Under the pieces are notes generated by a model. It was not told where the DNA came from and made no database searches. It saw only the letters and a program-made list of their open reading frames with translations. A stretch of 64,000 bases of DNA, taken from contig NZ_SMAO01000004.1 of the NCBI RefSeq assembly GCF_004342175.1, forward strand, positions 248,001-312,000. Reading direction: 5' to 3'. Of the stretch, positions 9,513 through 18,312 are shown piece after piece. Within the stretch, counting starts at the first letter, position 1; every line of letters begins with the position of its first letter. Source of the DNA: Thiobaca trueperi (lineage in GTDB: Bacteria; Pseudomonadota; Gammaproteobacteria; Chromatiales; Chromatiaceae). The position numbers and the translations under genes are program-made.

Positions 9513-11123
9513 TCATTCCGGGATGAAACGCCGCAGCGGTGCATCGATCAGGTGGATGAAATCGGCAAGCAGCGCATCCTTTTTCGCCACATCCGCGTCA
9601 AGCGGAACGCGGGTCGTCAACCTCACCAGGGCGCCATCGGTGCGTTGACGGGTGAGCGCGTCCCAGAAGAGAAACCATTTCACCAAATATTCATTGGTCA
9701 TGACACGTCCGCGCTGTTGGAACCAGTAATAAACCAGCAGGCGTTCATCGCCCATCTGGATCAGCGAGCGGTTGACACGCAGGGGCTGACCGCCAGCCCC
9801 GGCTATTTCGCGTTGCGAAAATTCATTGATGCGCCAGCCGCCACCCGGCAGACAGGATTTTGGTGAATGAACCGACGCCCCCTTGCGTTGCGAAGAATAA
9901 TAAGCGGCATAAAGATTGACCGTGTCTCCCGAACCGTCGCCATAATCCGCCAACAGATAGTCATCGAATTGCAGGGCGTCGATGTATTGTTTTTCGAGTC
10001 GATCCGTGCGTCCCTGCCACGCAGCAAGGGTGCTGGGGAAAAACAGGAACTCGGTTCGTTCGGGAATGATTTCCTCGCGCTGCGGCAGGAGCTGCGAAAC
10101 AGTGGCAACCACCAGGAGCACAGGAATGATGGGATAAAAGGACCAGGACAGGCGGCGCTCGACGACTCTGACCGATGGGGGCAGGGGTTCCGGACCCTCG
10201 ATTGAAAAGGCGTCGCGCAGCGGCAGCCGGTCTGGTCCAATTCTCGCCAGAACCCACATCTCCAGCACCAGCAGGGCGGTGCAGGCCATAAAGATCACCC
10301 ATCCTTCGAAGTCATGGATGAAGCCTTCGGCCATGCCGACGCCACCGTAGTTGACCAGCACGCCGATCATGCCGATCCGAAAACTGTTCATCAAAACGGT
10401 GATGGGTAGCGTTGAGAGAAACAGCACTGCCTTTTTCCAGAATGCGCCTTTGAACAGAATGGCGGCGATGAAACCAAGCGCGGACAAAGGAAACAGATAA
10501 CGCAATCCGCTACAGGCTTCGACTACCTGTAACTGATAGGTGCCGAGATCGATGACATTGCCTTCGAGAAAGACGGTGATGCCGAACAGTCGTATGACAA
10601 AGACGCCCAGTTGAGATGAAATCAACTGAAGTTCGGATGAGAGATTGTTGTAAAGAAAACTGGGGAGTGGGACGGTAAAAAAAAGCAGGGCGTAAGCGGG
10701 CAGAATGATCCGAAATGCCCGCCATCCCATGAATGAAAGACAGATGCCGCCCAGTGTGATCAGAAGTCCATACTGGATAAGCGTATAAAGCGTGCCCAGT
10801 TCACCGACAAGATAGACGGAAAGGCCAAAGAGCGTCAGCAGCACGCCCGACCAGCTCGTCTGGAAGCAGGTTTGCGCCAATAACGATGATCGCTGCCAGA
10901 TCAGCAATGCGGCGACCAGCGGGAGCATATAGCCATGACTGTATTCCTCGCTTTCCCAAGCGGAGAGCATGGAGGTCAGGCCATCGAAAAAAATAAAGAT
11001 GAGCAGTCCAACTGCCACGACGACAGGCAGCCAATGCCAGGGCTTCGCCTTCCAGATCGTCATGAGCCCAGGAGTGGCATCTTTTTCGTCGGCGGATGCT
11101 GGTAGGTTCAATGTCGTCGTCAT
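9513..11123 (-). CDS. xrtD: exosortase with fused EpsI domain (XrtD-like)
   Basis: Exosortases are membrane cysteine proteases that cleave PEP-CTERM-like C-terminal anchors, usually alongside exopolysaccharide export. The N-terminal part (to about residue 300) has multiple helices and the catalytic Cys in [14 protein letters not shown], the Arg in NSFRIGMIG and the His in GFIHDFEGW. The rest (about 330-536) is an EpsI-type domain with [12 protein letters not shown]. This fused arrangement resembles the XrtD (VPLPID-CTERM) type; the subtype is a judgement from architecture. No protein in the window has an obvious matching C-terminal signal. A polysaccharide flippase follows divergently. Confidence 0.85.
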   Translation of the reverse strand: MTTTLNLPASADEKDATPGLMTIWKAKPWHWLPVVVAVGLLIFIFFDGLTSMLSAWESEEYSHGYMLPLVAALLIWQRSSLLAQTCFQTSWSGVLLTLFGLSVYLVGELGTLYTLIQYGLLITLGGICLSFMGWRAFRIILPAYALLFFTVPLPSFLYNNLSSELQLISSQLGVFVIRLFGITVFLEGNVIDLGTYQLQVVEACSGLRYLFPLSALGFIAAILFKGAFWKKAVLFLSTLPITVLMNSFRIGMIGVLVNYGGVGMAEGFIHDFEGWVIFMACTALLVLEMWVLARIGPDRLPLRDAFSIEGPEPLPPSVRVVERRLSWSFYPIIPVLLVVATVSQLLPQREEIIPERTEFLFFPSTLAAWQGRTDRLEKQYIDALQFDDYLLADYGDGSGDTVNLYAAYYSSQRKGASVHSPKSCLPGGGWRINEFSQREIAGAGGQPLRVNRSLIQMGDERLLVYYWFQQRGRVMTNEYLVKWFLFWDALTRQRTDGALVRLTTRVPLDADVAKKDALLADFIHLIDAPLRRFIPE

Positions 11124-11184
11124 GATTCAGGCTCGCTGCTCGACAGGCAATGTTGAAGGTAAATCGTGATCCGACGGCACCTGA

Positions 11185-11325
11185 GGCATCTGCCTGTCAA
11201 ACATTCGTGCAGCAGTACAGATGTTCCGAGACCGTCCACGATCATTTTCGTTATCGGTTGCGAATCCTCGACAACGACAACGAATGGCCTCGGGATTTCT
11301 AAGGTGCTGCACGAGGAGACGGGCG
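11185..11325. repeat. GTTGTC stem-loop dispersed repeat, copy 3 (inverted)
   Basis: On the minus strand this reads TTCGTTGTCGTTGTCGAGGA, then TTCGCAACCGATAACGAAAA, then GGACGGTCTCGGAAC, matching copies 1 and 2. Only two hexamers remain on one arm and the other arm has drifted. The element is bounded by the inverted repeat CGTGCAGCA / TGCTGCACG. It occupies most of the spacer between the exosortase and flippase genes. Confidence 0.7.
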
Positions 11326-11398
11326 CTCGCCCGATATCACAGGACACTCGCCGACAGGTCTGTGATGTGGCGCCGAGGCACGGGATTCGTAGGTTAGA

Positions 11399-12952
11399 AT
11401 GCGCCCCGATCCGCCGTCAAACCATCCCGGACTCCCGACCTTGAACCCACTCAAACGACTTGCCTCGCAGACGGCCGTCTATGGCGTCAGCAGCGTCTTC
11501 GGACGCTTTCTCAATTATCTGCTGGTGCCCGTGCTGACTTATACCTTCGCCCCGGCTGAGTATGGGGTGGTGGCTGAGTTCTATGCCTATATGGGCTTTC
11601 TGGCGGTGCTGCTGATGTTCGGTCTGGAGACCGGCTATTTCCGGTTTCGCGCCGGTGGCGAATGGCCGGCGGAGAATGTCTATGCGACCGTGCTGCGCTT
11701 TCTGGTGCTGGTTAACGCACTGTTTCTGCTGGCGGCGATCCTGCTGCGCGAGCCGATTGCGGAGCTCTTGCGTCATCCAGGGCATCCTGAATACATCTGG
11801 TGGATTGCCGCCATCCTGACGCTCGATTCGGTGGGCGCGGTGGCCTTCGCGCGGCTGCGGGCCGAGGATCGGGCGGGACGTTTCGCCACGATCAAATTGC
11901 TGGAGATCGGCGTCAATGTCGGTCTGACGATCTTTTTCATCTATCTCTGCCGGCGCGCCTTCGAGACCGATCCGCACTCCCTGCTTGGGCAGCTTTGGGA
12001 TCCAGACATCGGCGTCGGCTATGTCTTTATCGCCAATCTGGTGGCGAGTCTGCTCAAGCTGATGCTGCTGGCGCCCCAGTTGCGGGATGGTTTTCGCGGG
12101 CGCTTTCAGACGAATCTCTTCAATCCTCTCATCCGCTATTCGCTGCCGATGGTCGTCATCGGTTTCGCCGGCATCATCAACGAGATGCTCGATCGCGCCG
12201 CGCTCAAATATCTGCTGCCCTTCGATGACGCCACCAATATGGCGCAACTCGGCATCTACAGCGCCAGTTACAAGCTCTCGATCCTGATGGCGCTTTTTAT
12301 TCAGGCTTTCCGTTATGCGGGTGAGCCCTTCTTTTTCAGTTATGCCAAACAGCAGGACGCGCGCCAGACCTATGCGCTGGTGCTCAACTGGTTCGTCATC
12401 TGCTGCGTCTTTCTCTTCCTGCTGGTCACGCTCTATCTGGATCTCTTCCAGTATTTCGTCGGTGCGGCCTATCGGGAAGGGCTGGATGTGGTGCCGGTAC
12501 TGCTGCTGGCCGGGCTGTTTCTCGGCATCTATGTCAATCTTTCGATCTGGTACAAGCTGACTGATCGCACCCTCTTGGGGGCGGGCGTGTCACTGGCTGG
12601 CGCGGGGATCACCATCCTGCTGCTGCTCTGGTGGGTGCCGATCTACGGTTATGCGGGTGCGGCCTGGGCGCATCTGGTCTGCTATGTCTCCATGGTCGTC
12701 ATGTCCTATCTGCTCGGGCGGCGTTATTATCCGGTTCCCTACGAAATCTGGCGGGTGCTGGGCTATGTCGCCTTCGGCGTGGCGCTCTATCTGGCGAGCC
12801 TGTGGCTGCAACCCGTGCTCGACTGGCATGCGCTCGTCGTCGGTACGCTCTGTCTGGCGGTCTTTCTGCTGGCAGTGCTTCTGCTGGACGGGCCGCGGCT
12901 GAGACAGTCCGCCGTGCCTCTCGGTCCTGACGCGCGCACTATGCGAGATTAA
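11399..12952 (+). CDS. polysaccharide (oligosaccharide) flippase, MOP superfamily
   Basis: This 517-residue integral membrane protein has about 12-14 helices and the N-terminal pattern of Wzx-type flippases: LASQTAVYGVSSVFGRFLNYLLVPVLT followed by EYGVVAEFYAY. Such proteins move undecaprenyl-linked sugar units across the inner membrane for polysaccharide or lipopolysaccharide assembly. The first ATG is used, but a TTG at 11441 (LNPLKRLASQ) is closer to where relatives usually begin; neither has a strong ribosome-binding site. No sugar-transferase genes accompany it, so its polymer is unknown. The exosortase next door makes an exopolysaccharide role plausible. Confidence 0.85.
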   Translation: MRPDPPSNHPGLPTLNPLKRLASQTAVYGVSSVFGRFLNYLLVPVLTYTFAPAEYGVVAEFYAYMGFLAVLLMFGLETGYFRFRAGGEWPAENVYATVLRFLVLVNALFLLAAILLREPIAELLRHPGHPEYIWWIAAILTLDSVGAVAFARLRAEDRAGRFATIKLLEIGVNVGLTIFFIYLCRRAFETDPHSLLGQLWDPDIGVGYVFIANLVASLLKLMLLAPQLRDGFRGRFQTNLFNPLIRYSLPMVVIGFAGIINEMLDRAALKYLLPFDDATNMAQLGIYSASYKLSILMALFIQAFRYAGEPFFFSYAKQQDARQTYALVLNWFVICCVFLFLLVTLYLDLFQYFVGAAYREGLDVVPVLLLAGLFLGIYVNLSIWYKLTDRTLLGAGVSLAGAGITILLLLWWVPIYGYAGAAWAHLVCYVSMVVMSYLLGRRYYPVPYEIWRVLGYVAFGVALYLASLWLQPVLDWHALVVGTLCLAVFLLAVLLLDGPRLRQSAVPLGPDARTMRD

Positions 12953-13069
12953 ACTGCGTCAAGCACGATATGTGTTATTTTCAGTTTGTGTTTCGCTCTG
13001 GGGATCCCAGCCAACCGGCGCGGGTCATGGATGCGGGCGCGTCCCTGCGCCTCACCCGCTGCGGATCGG

Positions 13070-15361
13070 TTAAATCGCTGTGATCTCCCGTCCGTCGAAA
13101 CGGAACCGGGCGGTGGTGACGGTCAGCCCAGCGCCGGTGTTGGAGGCGGGGGTCTTGGCCTGGGCGTGAGGGAAGGTGCGGTAGGTGGCCTGCACCTGAT
13201 CGGCGTTGACGGCGATGACCGCATAGCCATTCTCGCGGGTGAGCGCGTATCGCAGTTCGGAGTGCGGATAGACGTTGGCGAAGCCCGATTTCAGGGTGTC
13301 GTCGAGCCCGTCCACCAGCAATTCCCTAGCCTTGGCCTGCATCTCCGGGGTGTTCAGGAGATCGGACAGCGCCTCGACGGTCAGTTCGACGAAGCGGTTG
13401 AACACGGTGGAGGAGATGGACGTGGCGGTGAAATCGGCGACCGCATTGAGGTTGCCGGGATCGGGGCGCCACTGGGTCAGGAAGGAGGCGTGGATGTCGC
13501 CGGAAACCACGAAGGTTTTGCCGCGCTCTTGCAGGGCCGAGAGGATGGCCTGGCGGCGGGTGGGGAAGCCGTCCCAATGATCGACGTTGGCGAGGAAGCG
13601 TTGGTTGAAGCCGATGGGCGCGAATTCGTCGACCTCGGTCAGATCCCACACCAGCGAGGCGGTGGAGACCGAACTCGCCAGACAAAGGAAGCTGGCGTCG
13701 CTGGTGGCGATGAACCGATCCAGCGCTGCCTGCTGTTGCGCGCCGAGCACCTTTTCCGGTCGCCCCTTGTATCTGGCGGCCGCCAGCAGGTCATAGGTCG
13801 CCTTGACCACCCCATAGCGGGCGCCGACCGAGGAGAAGAAGCTGGTCTTCCCCAGCAGGGTGTAGTCCAGTCCGCGCTCCAGCTTGGATTCGGTGGCGCT
13901 GTCGATCGGCGGCAGTTGCTGGGCCGGGGGCACGGTGGCGTTGTATTGGGCGAGCAGTCCGTTGAACCAGCGCACGGCGATCGGCCCTGACAGATCCCTG
14001 GTGGCCTTGGCCTGCGCCTTGGTCGCCGTCAGGCCCTCGGCCAGATAGACCTGGGTCAGCACTCCCATCAGGACCTGGGTGTAGGCTGCGGCATGGTCCG
14101 CGTAACCCGCAGGCAGACTGGAGAGGGCGGTATAGGCGGAGAAGCTGCCGCTCTGGGCGGCGTAGATGGCCGCCCCCTGACCGGGATACTGGGCCTCGAA
14201 CAGGGCGATCAGCGCGGCCTTGTCGAGAACGACCTGACCCGGAAAGGCGTCCTCGGGGATGAGATGATCGGGGCGATAGGTGCGGTAGTCGGCCAGGAAC
14301 ATCTCCAGGTGCCGACCGAAGCGCAGGGTTCTCCAGCAGCCGCGACCCGGTTTGGCGGTCGAGCGATAGGTGTCGTTCAGTGGCGGGTCGAGGGCCTGAG
14401 TGTCGTCGATCCCGTCGGCGAAGTCTTCATCGACCGGCAGATACTCGAAGAAGGCCTGTTGCGCGTTCCGTCGGCGTTCGGGGTCGTATTCCTTGATACG
14501 GCCATTGGAATAGGTTCCGCTCGCCCCGTAACAGTCATCGGAGAATTCGTGATCGTCCCAGATCAGCAGCATGGGGATGCGTTCATGGATCCGTTGCAGC
14601 ATGCGGTCGCCATGGTGGACCCGGTAGAGGTGACGGTAATTTTCCAGACTGCGCGCCGCCTTGGAATCCTTGCCGCCCTGCTCCCAGTTGGCCTTGACCC
14701 AGGCGCCCGGCGACTGGTCGGGAAAACGAATGGCCCGCGCGGCGATGTCGTCCCCTTCACCGCCGGTGCCATGATCGTATTCGTAGATGTAGTCGCCCAG
14801 ATGGACGATGAAGTCCAGGTTGGGGTCACGATTTTGCATCAGGGCATAGGCGTTGTAGTAACCGTCGATATAGTCCTGACAGACCACCACGCCGAACCGC
14901 ACGGGCACGTCGGCATCCGCCAGGGGAGCGGTTCTGGCCCGGCCAACGGGCGAGGAGACGGGCGTCTTGCTCCCATAGAGGAAGCGATATCGATAATTGG
15001 TGTAAGGCGCCAGATCCACGACCTTGACCTTCAGGCAATGGTCGTGTTCGGCGCTGGCCAAAAGCTCGGTATCCACCACGAGTTTCGCAAAAGCCGCATC
15101 CTTCGCCACCTGCAAACGGAGACTGACATCGGCTCCGCTATCGCTGCGCACCCGGGTCCAGAGGATCAGGCTGGTCGGCTTGGGATCCCCCGAAGCCACG
15201 GATTGCGGAAAGCGGACGCGGCTGATCTTGGGGGCGCCCGTTGCGCCGGATGGGTCGATGTCGGCGGATTCCGTTGCGGCCTGACTCGCGGTCGCCCCCA
15301 GGGAGGCGCTGGCGGCGGAAACGACGGCGATCCTGAGGAACTGGCGTCTGGAGATGCTCAT
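13070..15361 (-). CDS. phoD: PhoD-like alkaline phosphatase/phosphodiesterase, Tat-exported
   Basis: This 763-residue protein has a twin-arginine signal (SRRQFLRIAVVSAASA, cleavage near SQA). A PhoD N-terminal domain follows (VRFPQSVASGDPKPTSLILWTRV), then the metallophosphatase core with metal-ligand motifs VCQDYIDGYY, HLGDYIYEY, LLIWDDHEFSDD and, further on, VVSGDIHASF. PhoD enzymes release phosphate from phosphodiesters and monoesters in the periplasm or outside, usually with Ca/Fe cofactors. It is longer than many PhoD proteins because of inserts between about residues 270 and 500. No Pho box was recognised upstream; the IS element lies about 200 bases beyond its start. Confidence 0.92.
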   Translation of the reverse strand: MSISRRQFLRIAVVSAASASLGATASQAATESADIDPSGATGAPKISRVRFPQSVASGDPKPTSLILWTRVRSDSGADVSLRLQVAKDAAFAKLVVDTELLASAEHDHCLKVKVVDLAPYTNYRYRFLYGSKTPVSSPVGRARTAPLADADVPVRFGVVVCQDYIDGYYNAYALMQNRDPNLDFIVHLGDYIYEYDHGTGGEGDDIAARAIRFPDQSPGAWVKANWEQGGKDSKAARSLENYRHLYRVHHGDRMLQRIHERIPMLLIWDDHEFSDDCYGASGTYSNGRIKEYDPERRRNAQQAFFEYLPVDEDFADGIDDTQALDPPLNDTYRSTAKPGRGCWRTLRFGRHLEMFLADYRTYRPDHLIPEDAFPGQVVLDKAALIALFEAQYPGQGAAIYAAQSGSFSAYTALSSLPAGYADHAAAYTQVLMGVLTQVYLAEGLTATKAQAKATRDLSGPIAVRWFNGLLAQYNATVPPAQQLPPIDSATESKLERGLDYTLLGKTSFFSSVGARYGVVKATYDLLAAARYKGRPEKVLGAQQQAALDRFIATSDASFLCLASSVSTASLVWDLTEVDEFAPIGFNQRFLANVDHWDGFPTRRQAILSALQERGKTFVVSGDIHASFLTQWRPDPGNLNAVADFTATSISSTVFNRFVELTVEALSDLLNTPEMQAKARELLVDGLDDTLKSGFANVYPHSELRYALTRENGYAVIAVNADQVQATYRTFPHAQAKTPASNTGAGLTVTTARFRFDGREITAI

Positions 15362-15620
15362 GGTCTGAATGCCTTATCCGTTGAAAGAATTGGAAAACAA
15401 AAATAGATGCAAGCCGACCCCGGCAGTTCGCCGGGTGGGGATGGATGCTAACCAGGGAGGATGACATGACGGTGACGGTGGGCTGGCTGCGACGACTCGC
15501 GCCCTTTCGTAACGGAGCGCCCTCCCACGACTGCCTCGCTAATGTCGTGTCGTGCCTGTCGCCGAAAGGGTGAACCGCCCCGGGTTTCTCGGAGGTTCCA
15601 ACCTTTGAGAGGATGGAGCG

Positions 15621-15944
15621 ATGAAAACAGCAACCAAGTATTCCCCAGAAGTCCGTGAGCGCGCCGTTCGGATGGTCCGCGAGCACCCGGGCGAGCATGA
15701 CAGCGAATGGGCCACGATCGTCTCGATTGCCGGCAAGATCGGCTGTACGGCTGAGACGCTGCGTCGCTGGATCCGCCAGGCCGACAAGAACAGCGGTCAA
15801 CGTGAGGGTGTGACGACCGCCGAGTCCGAGCGGGTCAAGGCGCTGGAGCGGGAGGTGCGGGAGCTGCGCCAGGCGAACGAAATTCTACGCAAGGCATCGA
15901 CGTATTTTGCCCAGGCGGAGCTCGACCGCCCCTTGAAGCGATGA
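15621..15944 (+). CDS. IS3-family transposase OrfA
   Basis: This 107-residue protein is the DNA-binding half of an IS3-type transposase. It begins [19 protein letters not shown], has a helix-turn-helix ([19 protein letters not shown]) and ends with the leucine-zipper-like region [20 protein letters not shown] that leads into OrfB. It appears intact. The start of orfB overlaps its stop (ATGA at 15941-15944), as usual in this family, where a fusion is made by frameshifting. Confidence 0.92.
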   Translation: MKTATKYSPEVRERAVRMVREHPGEHDSEWATIVSIAGKIGCTAETLRRWIRQADKNSGQREGVTTAESERVKALEREVRELRQANEILRKASTYFAQAELDRPLKR

Positions 15945-16816
15945 CGGCCTTCATCGACGACAATTCGAGCCGATCTGCAAGGTTTTGCCGATCGCCCCAT
16001 CGACGTACGACCGGCACGCAGCCCAACGTGCCGACCCTGGCCGGCGCTCGGCCCGCGCCCAGCGCGACGCGGGGCTGATGGCGCACATCCAGCGCATCTG
16101 GGATGAGCACTTCCAGGTATATGGCGTGCGCAAGGTCTGGCGGCAGTTGCAACGTGAAGGCATCGACGTGGCACGCTGCACCGGCGAGCACCTGATGCAC
16201 CAGATGGGGTTGAAAGGCGTGGTCCGGGGACGGACAGTCAAAAGACCCGGCGATGCCCTGTCCGCTGGATCGGGTCAACCGTCAGTTCCAGGCTGAACGC
16301 CCCAACGCCCTGTGGGTCTCCGATTTCACCTACGTCAGGACTTGGCAAGGCTTTGTCTACGTCGCCTTCGTCATCGACGTGTTTGCCCGGCGCATCGTGG
16401 GCTGGACGGTGTCCAGCGCCGCCCGGGCTGACTTCGTGCTCGATGCCTTGGAACAGGCCCTCTTCGCACGCCAGCCGCCTGATCAGGGCGGTTTGATCCA
16501 TCACCGTGATCGCGGGGTGCAATCTGTGTCAATTCGTTATACCGAGCGCTTGGCCGAAGCGGGTATTGAGACATCGGTCGGCAGCGTGGGCGACTTGTAC
16601 GACAATGCCTTGGCCGAAACGATCAATGGCCTCTACAAGGCGGAGGTGATCCACCGCCAGTCCTGGAAAAACCGAGAGGCGGTGGAACTGGCGACGTTGG
16701 CTTGGGTTGACGGGTTCAACCATCGGCGCCTGCTCGGACCGATCGGCAATGTGCCACCCGCCGAGGCCGAAGAGGCTTATTATCGGCTACTCGCTGAGTC
16801 AGCCATGGCCGTGTGA
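15941..16816 (+). pseudogene. IS3-family transposase OrfB, two frameshifts
   Basis: The DDE integrase half of the transposase is spread over three frames. It starts MTAFIDDN at 15941. Near 15965 a deletion shifts the frame to a segment beginning CKVLPIAPSTYDRH (to about 16240). Near 16240-16252 it shifts again to DRVNRQFQAERPNALWVSDF, which runs to 16816. The three acidic catalytic positions survive in WVSDFTYV, HHRDRGVQ and NALAETING, but no continuous protein is made. Small substitutions (HRDRG and DLYDN where HSDRG and DSYDN are usual) also point to decay. Confidence 0.88.
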
Positions 16817-16883
16817 CTCACATTAACGAGTCTCCGAGATTCCCGGGGCGGTTCACAACCCAGGAAGGAGGATCAACAGGCAC

Positions 16884-16906
16884 AAAAAAGCCGCTGTGAA
16901 GCGGCT
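16884..16906 (-). terminator. terminator after tRNA-Pro (minus strand)
   Basis: On the minus strand AGCCGCTTCACAGCGGCT forms a stem of seven base pairs or more, followed by T6. It lies 20 bases beyond the tRNA 3' end and probably ends the tRNA transcript. Confidence 0.85.
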
Positions 16907-16924
16907 GATTTGATTCGGGAAAAT

Positions 16925-17001
16925 TGGTCGGGGTGACAGGATTCGAACCTGCGACTTCTGCCTCCCGAAGACAGCGCTCTACCAAGCTGAGCTACACCCC
17001 G
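16925..17001 (-). tRNA. tRNA-Pro (CGG anticodon)
   Basis: The minus strand folds as a standard cloverleaf. The acceptor is CGGGGTG/CACCCCG, the D-arm GCTCAGCTTGGTAGAGC, the anticodon stem-loop CTGTC-TTCGGGA-GGCAG with anticodon CGG, and the T-arm GCAGGTTCGAATCCTGT. Discriminator A and an encoded CCA complete the 3' end. The total is 77 nt. Confidence 0.96.
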
Positions 17002-17016
17002 TAATTGAATTGCGCA

Positions 17017-17985
17017 TCAATGCATGCGACTGACTGCAAAGTCCGCCATCATGGCAAGCGACTCGGTCGCGGAAGATGGGGGCAAGGCTTTAAGCGCATC
17101 TTTCGCTCGCGTCGCATAGGATTGCGCGAGCTGCAAAGTATAGGTGATTGCGTCGGTGGACGCAATTGCTTCGGTGACTGCGTCGATCCGGTCGCGTCCG
17201 CCGTGCTCAATGGCGTCGCGCAGCAGGGCGCGCTGTTCGGGTGTGCCGACCGCCATGGCGCGGATGACCGGGAGTGTCGGTTTGCCTTCTTCCAGATCGT
17301 CGCCGACATTCTTGTCCAGCTCGGCATTATCGACGCTGTAATCAAGTGCATCGTCGATCAACTGGAAGGCGATGCCGAGACTGAGGCCGTATTCGGCGGC
17401 GGCGTCCTCGATCTCCTGCGGCGCTTCGGCGAGCACTGCGCCAAGACGGACTCCCGCCTCGAACAGGGTCGCGGTTTTGCGCGTGATGACCTCCATGTAA
17501 CGCGCCTCGTCGGTATCCGGATCGCGTTCATTGAGGAGTTGCAGCACCTCGCCCTCGGCAATGCGGTTGGTGGCGTGGGCGAGGACTTCCATGACCCGCA
17601 TGCTGCCGACATCGACCATCATCTCGAAGGCGCGCGAATAGAGGAAGTCGCCAACCAGCACGCTGGCGTCGTTGCCCCAGACGACGTTGGCCGTTTCGCG
17701 GTTGCGGCGCAGCTCCGAGCCGTCCACCACATCGTCGTGCAGCAGGGTGGAGGTGTGGATGAATTCCACCACGGCGGCGAGATCGATGTGGCGTTCGCCG
17801 CTGTACCCGCAGGCGCGTGCCGCGAGCAGCACGGAGAGCGGGCGCAGACGCTTGCCGCCACTGTTGACGATGTAGTGGCCGATCTGGTTGATCAGCACGA
17901 CATCGGACTGGAGTCGGCGCAGGATCAAGGCGTCCACCGCCTTCGAGTCATCGGCGACAGGGTGTCGAATCGTGGAAAGGTCCAT
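17017..17985 (-). CDS. ispB: octaprenyl-diphosphate synthase (long-chain trans-prenyltransferase)
   Basis: IspB condenses isopentenyl diphosphate onto farnesyl diphosphate to make the quinone side chain. The 322-residue protein has GGKRLRPLSVLLAAR, the first Asp-rich motif LLHDDVVDGSELRR, the second Asp-rich motif QLIDDALDY, and GDDLEEGKPTLPVI. Length and motifs are typical. It precedes the tRNA-Pro gene on the same strand by 15 bases, so co-transcription is possible. The gene is divergent from ppdK. Confidence 0.95.
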   Translation of the reverse strand: MDLSTIRHPVADDSKAVDALILRRLQSDVVLINQIGHYIVNSGGKRLRPLSVLLAARACGYSGERHIDLAAVVEFIHTSTLLHDDVVDGSELRRNRETANVVWGNDASVLVGDFLYSRAFEMMVDVGSMRVMEVLAHATNRIAEGEVLQLLNERDPDTDEARYMEVITRKTATLFEAGVRLGAVLAEAPQEIEDAAAEYGLSLGIAFQLIDDALDYSVDNAELDKNVGDDLEEGKPTLPVIRAMAVGTPEQRALLRDAIEHGGRDRIDAVTEAIASTDAITYTLQLAQSYATRAKDALKALPPSSATESLAMMADFAVSRMH

Positions 17986-18312
17986 GCGTGTCTGGGGTCT
18001 GTCGATGGTGGCGGCGGATGCTAGGTGTGCGGCTGAAGGCTGTCAAGCCGACGGCCCGTGGCGACGATCTGGGGGCTAAGATTACGCTATTTTGGCAGTC
18101 CGGGTCGACTCCTGGCAGTGCACGGTTTCGCGCGGTCTGTCGTCTGCGTGGCAGACGCTGATGATGGCGTTGATTTTCGCAAGCGCAGTGAACGCCGTTT
18201 TTCGCCAACAACCCGCTGCAAAATGCCAGAATAGGGTTCTGGCCCGATGCTCATCGGGCTCAGCGAGGATCGGAATCTCTATCAAACCAACTGACGAGAG
18301 AGGCAATCATCG
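17986..18312. other. intergenic region between divergent ispB and ppdK
   Basis: The 327-base spacer contains no convincing gene. Visible items are a small perfect hairpin GCCCGAT-GCTC-ATCGGGC (18242-18259) in the ppdK leader and the ppdK ribosome-binding region GAGAGAGG (18296-18303). No promoter hexamers or regulator sites can be assigned with confidence. Confidence 0.5.

Larger units (their letters stand above)
15570..16856 (+). mobile_element. IS3-family insertion sequence, decayed
   Basis: The element is 1287 bases long and bounded by 25-bp inverted repeats with two mismatches (15570-15594 and 16832-16856; outer part GTGAACCGCCCCGGG, inner part TCTCGGAG). It holds an intact orfA and a broken orfB of IS3-group type. 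No matching 3-4 base target duplication is seen (AGG before, AAC after), which suggests an old insertion or a rearrangement. It could still be mobilised in trans. Confidence 0.9.
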
